A stretch of 6,685 nt of DNA from assembly GCA_030628225.1 (NCBI GenBank), contig DAOVRJ010000139.1, forward strand, positions 1-6,685, given 5' to 3'. The notes beneath the pieces are model-generated. The model was given only the letters and a program-made list of their open reading frames with translations, was not told the origin of the DNA and ran no database searches. Source of the DNA: Candidatus Zixiibacteriota bacterium (GTDB taxonomy: Bacteria > SM23-81). Of this stretch, positions 5,791 to 6,685 are shown piece after piece. Each line of letters starts with the position of its first letter. Within the stretch, counting starts at the first letter, position 1. The position numbers were made by a program, and so were the translations under genes.

Positions 5791-5846
5791 GATCCTGGAT
5801 CCTAGATGCTGGTAAGGGCGAGATTCGAGATTCATAGATCGTGGAT
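5791..5846. repeat. degenerate heptamer tract
   Basis: Eight 7-nt units run in register: GATCCTG, GATCCTA, GATGCTG, GTAAGGG, CGAGATT, CGAGATT, CATAGAT, CGTGGAT. Neighbouring units resemble each other and drift along the tract, as expected from slipped-strand copying followed by mutation. Confidence 0.6.
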
Positions 5847-5864
5847 CGGGAAAGGCAGAAACTT

Positions 5865-5885
5865 GAGACTAGAGACTGGTTGAGA
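5865..5885. repeat. short heptamer tract, 3 units
   Basis: GAGACTA, GAGACTG and the divergent GTTGAGA follow one another in 7-nt register. The tract is probably part of the same repeat-rich block as 5791-5846 and 5894-5921. Confidence 0.4.
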
Positions 5886-5893
5886 GAAAAACC

Positions 5894-5921
5894 GATCCTT
5901 GATCCTCGATCCTGGATCCGG
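5894..5921. repeat. heptamer tract, 4 units
   Basis: GATCCTT, GATCCTC, GATCCTG and GATCCGG are in strict 7-nt register and vary mainly at the last base. The unit is the same word as at 5791-5804, about 100 bp away. Confidence 0.65.
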
Positions 5922-6012
5922 GTTAGTAATTCGTCTTAGCCCACAGTCTGGAAACCATCTGAGTGTCCAATTTGTCGCCTGCTCTTACCAGCATCCAGGA
6001 TCTGTTTCTCCC

Positions 6013-6057
6013 AACTCTCCAAACTCCCTGAACTCTCTAAACTCGCTAAACTTTCTT
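6013..6057. repeat. degenerate 9-nt tandem repeat, 5 units
   Basis: AACTCTCCA, AACTCCCTG, AACTCTCTA, AACTCGCTA and AACTTTCTT run in strict 9-nt register. The tract begins about 20 bases downstream (on the minus strand) of the stop codon of the DUF5683-like gene. No terminator hairpin is seen between that stop and the tract. Confidence 0.65.
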
Positions 6058-6079
6058 TCCACGAACACGTGTTTTTTCT

Positions 6080-6661
6080 CTATCTCATCTCCCACCTCAA
6101 AACCACCACCACATCCAAACCCTCCTCCGGCCGCGATTGTACATCCACCGCAAACGGCCCCTGGTCAAACCGGTACAGGTGCGCGTCCACGTAGGCATCC
6201 ACCATGCTCAGGAACTTGGCCCCGGCCAGGTACCACAGATAGGTGTTCCTCCTGTCTATCCGCCGGGAATAGCGCAGCCAGGCATCCTCCCGCTCCTGAT
6301 CGCTTTTGGAAACGTCCTCATATTCCCGGTGGTCATCCTCCGCCCGCTGGTGCTCCACCACCGCCCCACCAATCAGCAGTCCCTCTATCGCGAAAACCAG
6401 ACCGCTCTTGATGTGTTGCTCGTTGTAAAACTGCCCCCAGCCAGGCACCAGCCCGGACCGGATCATGGCCCAGGTGGGCGACTTGGTCTTGACCTGGACA
6501 CTGGAAAGGGAATCCTGGGCCGCGTTCTGCAAAGAAAAACCGCCCACCGGCCCATCGATGGCCAAAGGGCGGCAAAAAACCGGAACGCTCCCCACCACTA
6601 AAAAGGAGACCAGAACCGCTGTGCCCAGCCAGTAGTTTCTCGATCTCAAAGGGATCTCCAT
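6080..6661 (-). CDS. DUF5683-like small membrane protein
   Basis: 193 residues from the ATG at 6661. It begins with basic residues and a hydrophobic stretch (11-29), read as a signal peptide or anchor. No good lipobox surrounds C30. The core, RSGLVPGWGQFYNEQHIKSG (68-87), has the P-G-x-G-Q-x-Y-N...K-x-G pattern of DUF5683-like proteins, whose role is unknown to me. A hydrophobic helix follows (about 87-102), then a charged, probably coiled region (103-139, rich in E/D/R), then a second weak hydrophobic stretch ending in DAYVDAHLYRFD (155-166). Residues 171-193 look like closing beta strands. The ribosome site (GAGGG two bases before the ATG) is poorly spaced, and the frame stays open to the window edge. 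A start further upstream is possible, though a neighbouring gene's stop appears to lie just there. Confidence 0.75.
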   Translation of the reverse strand: MEIPLRSRNYWLGTAVLVSFLVVGSVPVFCRPLAIDGPVGGFSLQNAAQDSLSSVQVKTKSPTWAMIRSGLVPGWGQFYNEQHIKSGLVFAIEGLLIGGAVVEHQRAEDDHREYEDVSKSDQEREDAWLRYSRRIDRRNTYLWYLAGAKFLSMVDAYVDAHLYRFDQGPFAVDVQSRPEEGLDVVVVLRWEMR

Positions 6662-6666
6662 GGCCC

Positions 6667-6685
6667 TCAGAAATTGCTGAACAGC
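6667..6685 (-). CDS. possible 3' end of an upstream gene (partial)
   Basis: On the minus strand the last bases read CTG TTC AGC AAT TTC TGA, giving a C-terminal LFSNF six bases before the ATG of the DUF5683-like gene. A final Phe is typical of outer-membrane beta-barrels, but six codons cannot establish a gene. If real, the two genes form a tight operon. Confidence 0.2.

Larger units (their letters stand above)
5798..6003. repeat. imperfect 25-bp inverted repeat bracketing heptamer tracts
   Basis: GATCCTAGATGCTGGTAAGG (starting 5798, to 5822) recurs on the opposite strand at 6003-5979 as GATCCTGGATGCTGGTAAGA. Over 25 bp, 21 match, including an exact 12-bp core GATGCTGGTAAG. The 206-bp interval contains two further heptamer tracts and about 57 bp of non-repetitive sequence. 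It could be a small non-autonomous element or two copies of the same repeat seed in opposite orientation. No target duplication is visible. Confidence 0.4.
5485..6079. other. 595-bp repeat-rich gap
   Basis: No frame here looks like a real gene. Open frames on both strands only translate the palindromes and tandem repeats. From left to right the gap holds the leader and promoter of the secreted protein gene (5485-5584), small GC-rich dyads (5604-5634), a 13-bp hairpin, a terminator-like hairpin, a 'FPRKRESR' palindrome (5751-5777), three heptamer tracts (5791-5921), a unique stretch, and a 9-nt tandem tract (6013-6057). Confidence 0.6.

Noticed and set aside
5237-5835. Two overlapping minus-strand frames beginning in the repeat region
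   Set aside because: They translate the FPRKRESR palindrome and the terminator hairpin, and one runs into the 5' end of the secreted protein gene out of frame. This is a typical false annotation over repeats.
5791-6057. CRISPR-like array
   Set aside because: The units are 7-9 nt, contiguous and degenerate, with no constant 24-40-nt repeats separated by unique spacers.
6071-6079. Plus-strand terminator at AACACGTGTTTTTT just past the DUF5683-like stop codon
   Set aside because: The dyad has no loop, and its T-run points away from the direction of the only nearby gene.
5899-6411. Plus-strand open frame across the 9-nt repeat and antisense to the DUF5683-like gene
   Set aside because: It has a Ser/Asn/Pro-rich, repeat-derived start and no coding features. 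The minus strand holds the plausible gene.

Overview
The window looks like chromosomal DNA from an uncultivated or little-studied bacterium of the FCB/candidate-phylum kind (for example the Zixibacteria/KSB1/Latescibacteria/Edwardsbacteria neighbourhood). This is an inference. It rests on a secreted protein that ends in a Por/type IX-secretion (T9SS type A) sorting domain with the 'NYPNPFN' hallmark, a DUF5683-like small membrane protein, and gaps full of short degenerate tandem repeats and palindromes. Genes are GC-rich and gaps are AT-rich. I see no rRNA, tRNA, CRISPR array or transposase.

Layout. 1-119: AT-rich, no gene, with a heptamer repeat. 120-272 (-): a doubtful 50-residue ORF overlapping the stop codon of the next gene. 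216-249: terminator of the membrane-protein gene. 272-1516 (-): a multi-pass membrane protein with a long acidic E/K/P tail. 1517-1778: a divergent promoter region with two good sigma70 promoters facing outward around a perfect 12-bp inverted repeat. 1779-3410 (+): a neurotransmitter:sodium symporter (NSS/SNF, LeuT fold). 3411-3543: convergent gap with terminators for the minus strand. 3544-5484 (-): a secreted, sialidase-like Asp-box protein with a T9SS sorting domain. 5485-6079: a 595-bp gap holding that gene's consensus promoter, several hairpins, a 'FPRKRESR'-type palindrome and several degenerate 7- and 9-nt tandem repeats. 6080-6661 (-): a DUF5683-like protein. 6667-6685 (-): possibly the last codons of another gene.

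The genes do not form an obvious pathway. The acidic-tail membrane protein and the symporter share a divergent control region and may be co-regulated. The secreted protein has its own promoter and terminators and is a single-gene unit. The most notable points are animal-like sodium- and chloride-site residues in the symporter, two extra hydrophobic segments at its C-terminus, the symmetrical element between the divergent promoters, and unrelated degenerate tandem repeats of 7-9-nt unit in every sizeable gene-free gap except the divergent promoter region.
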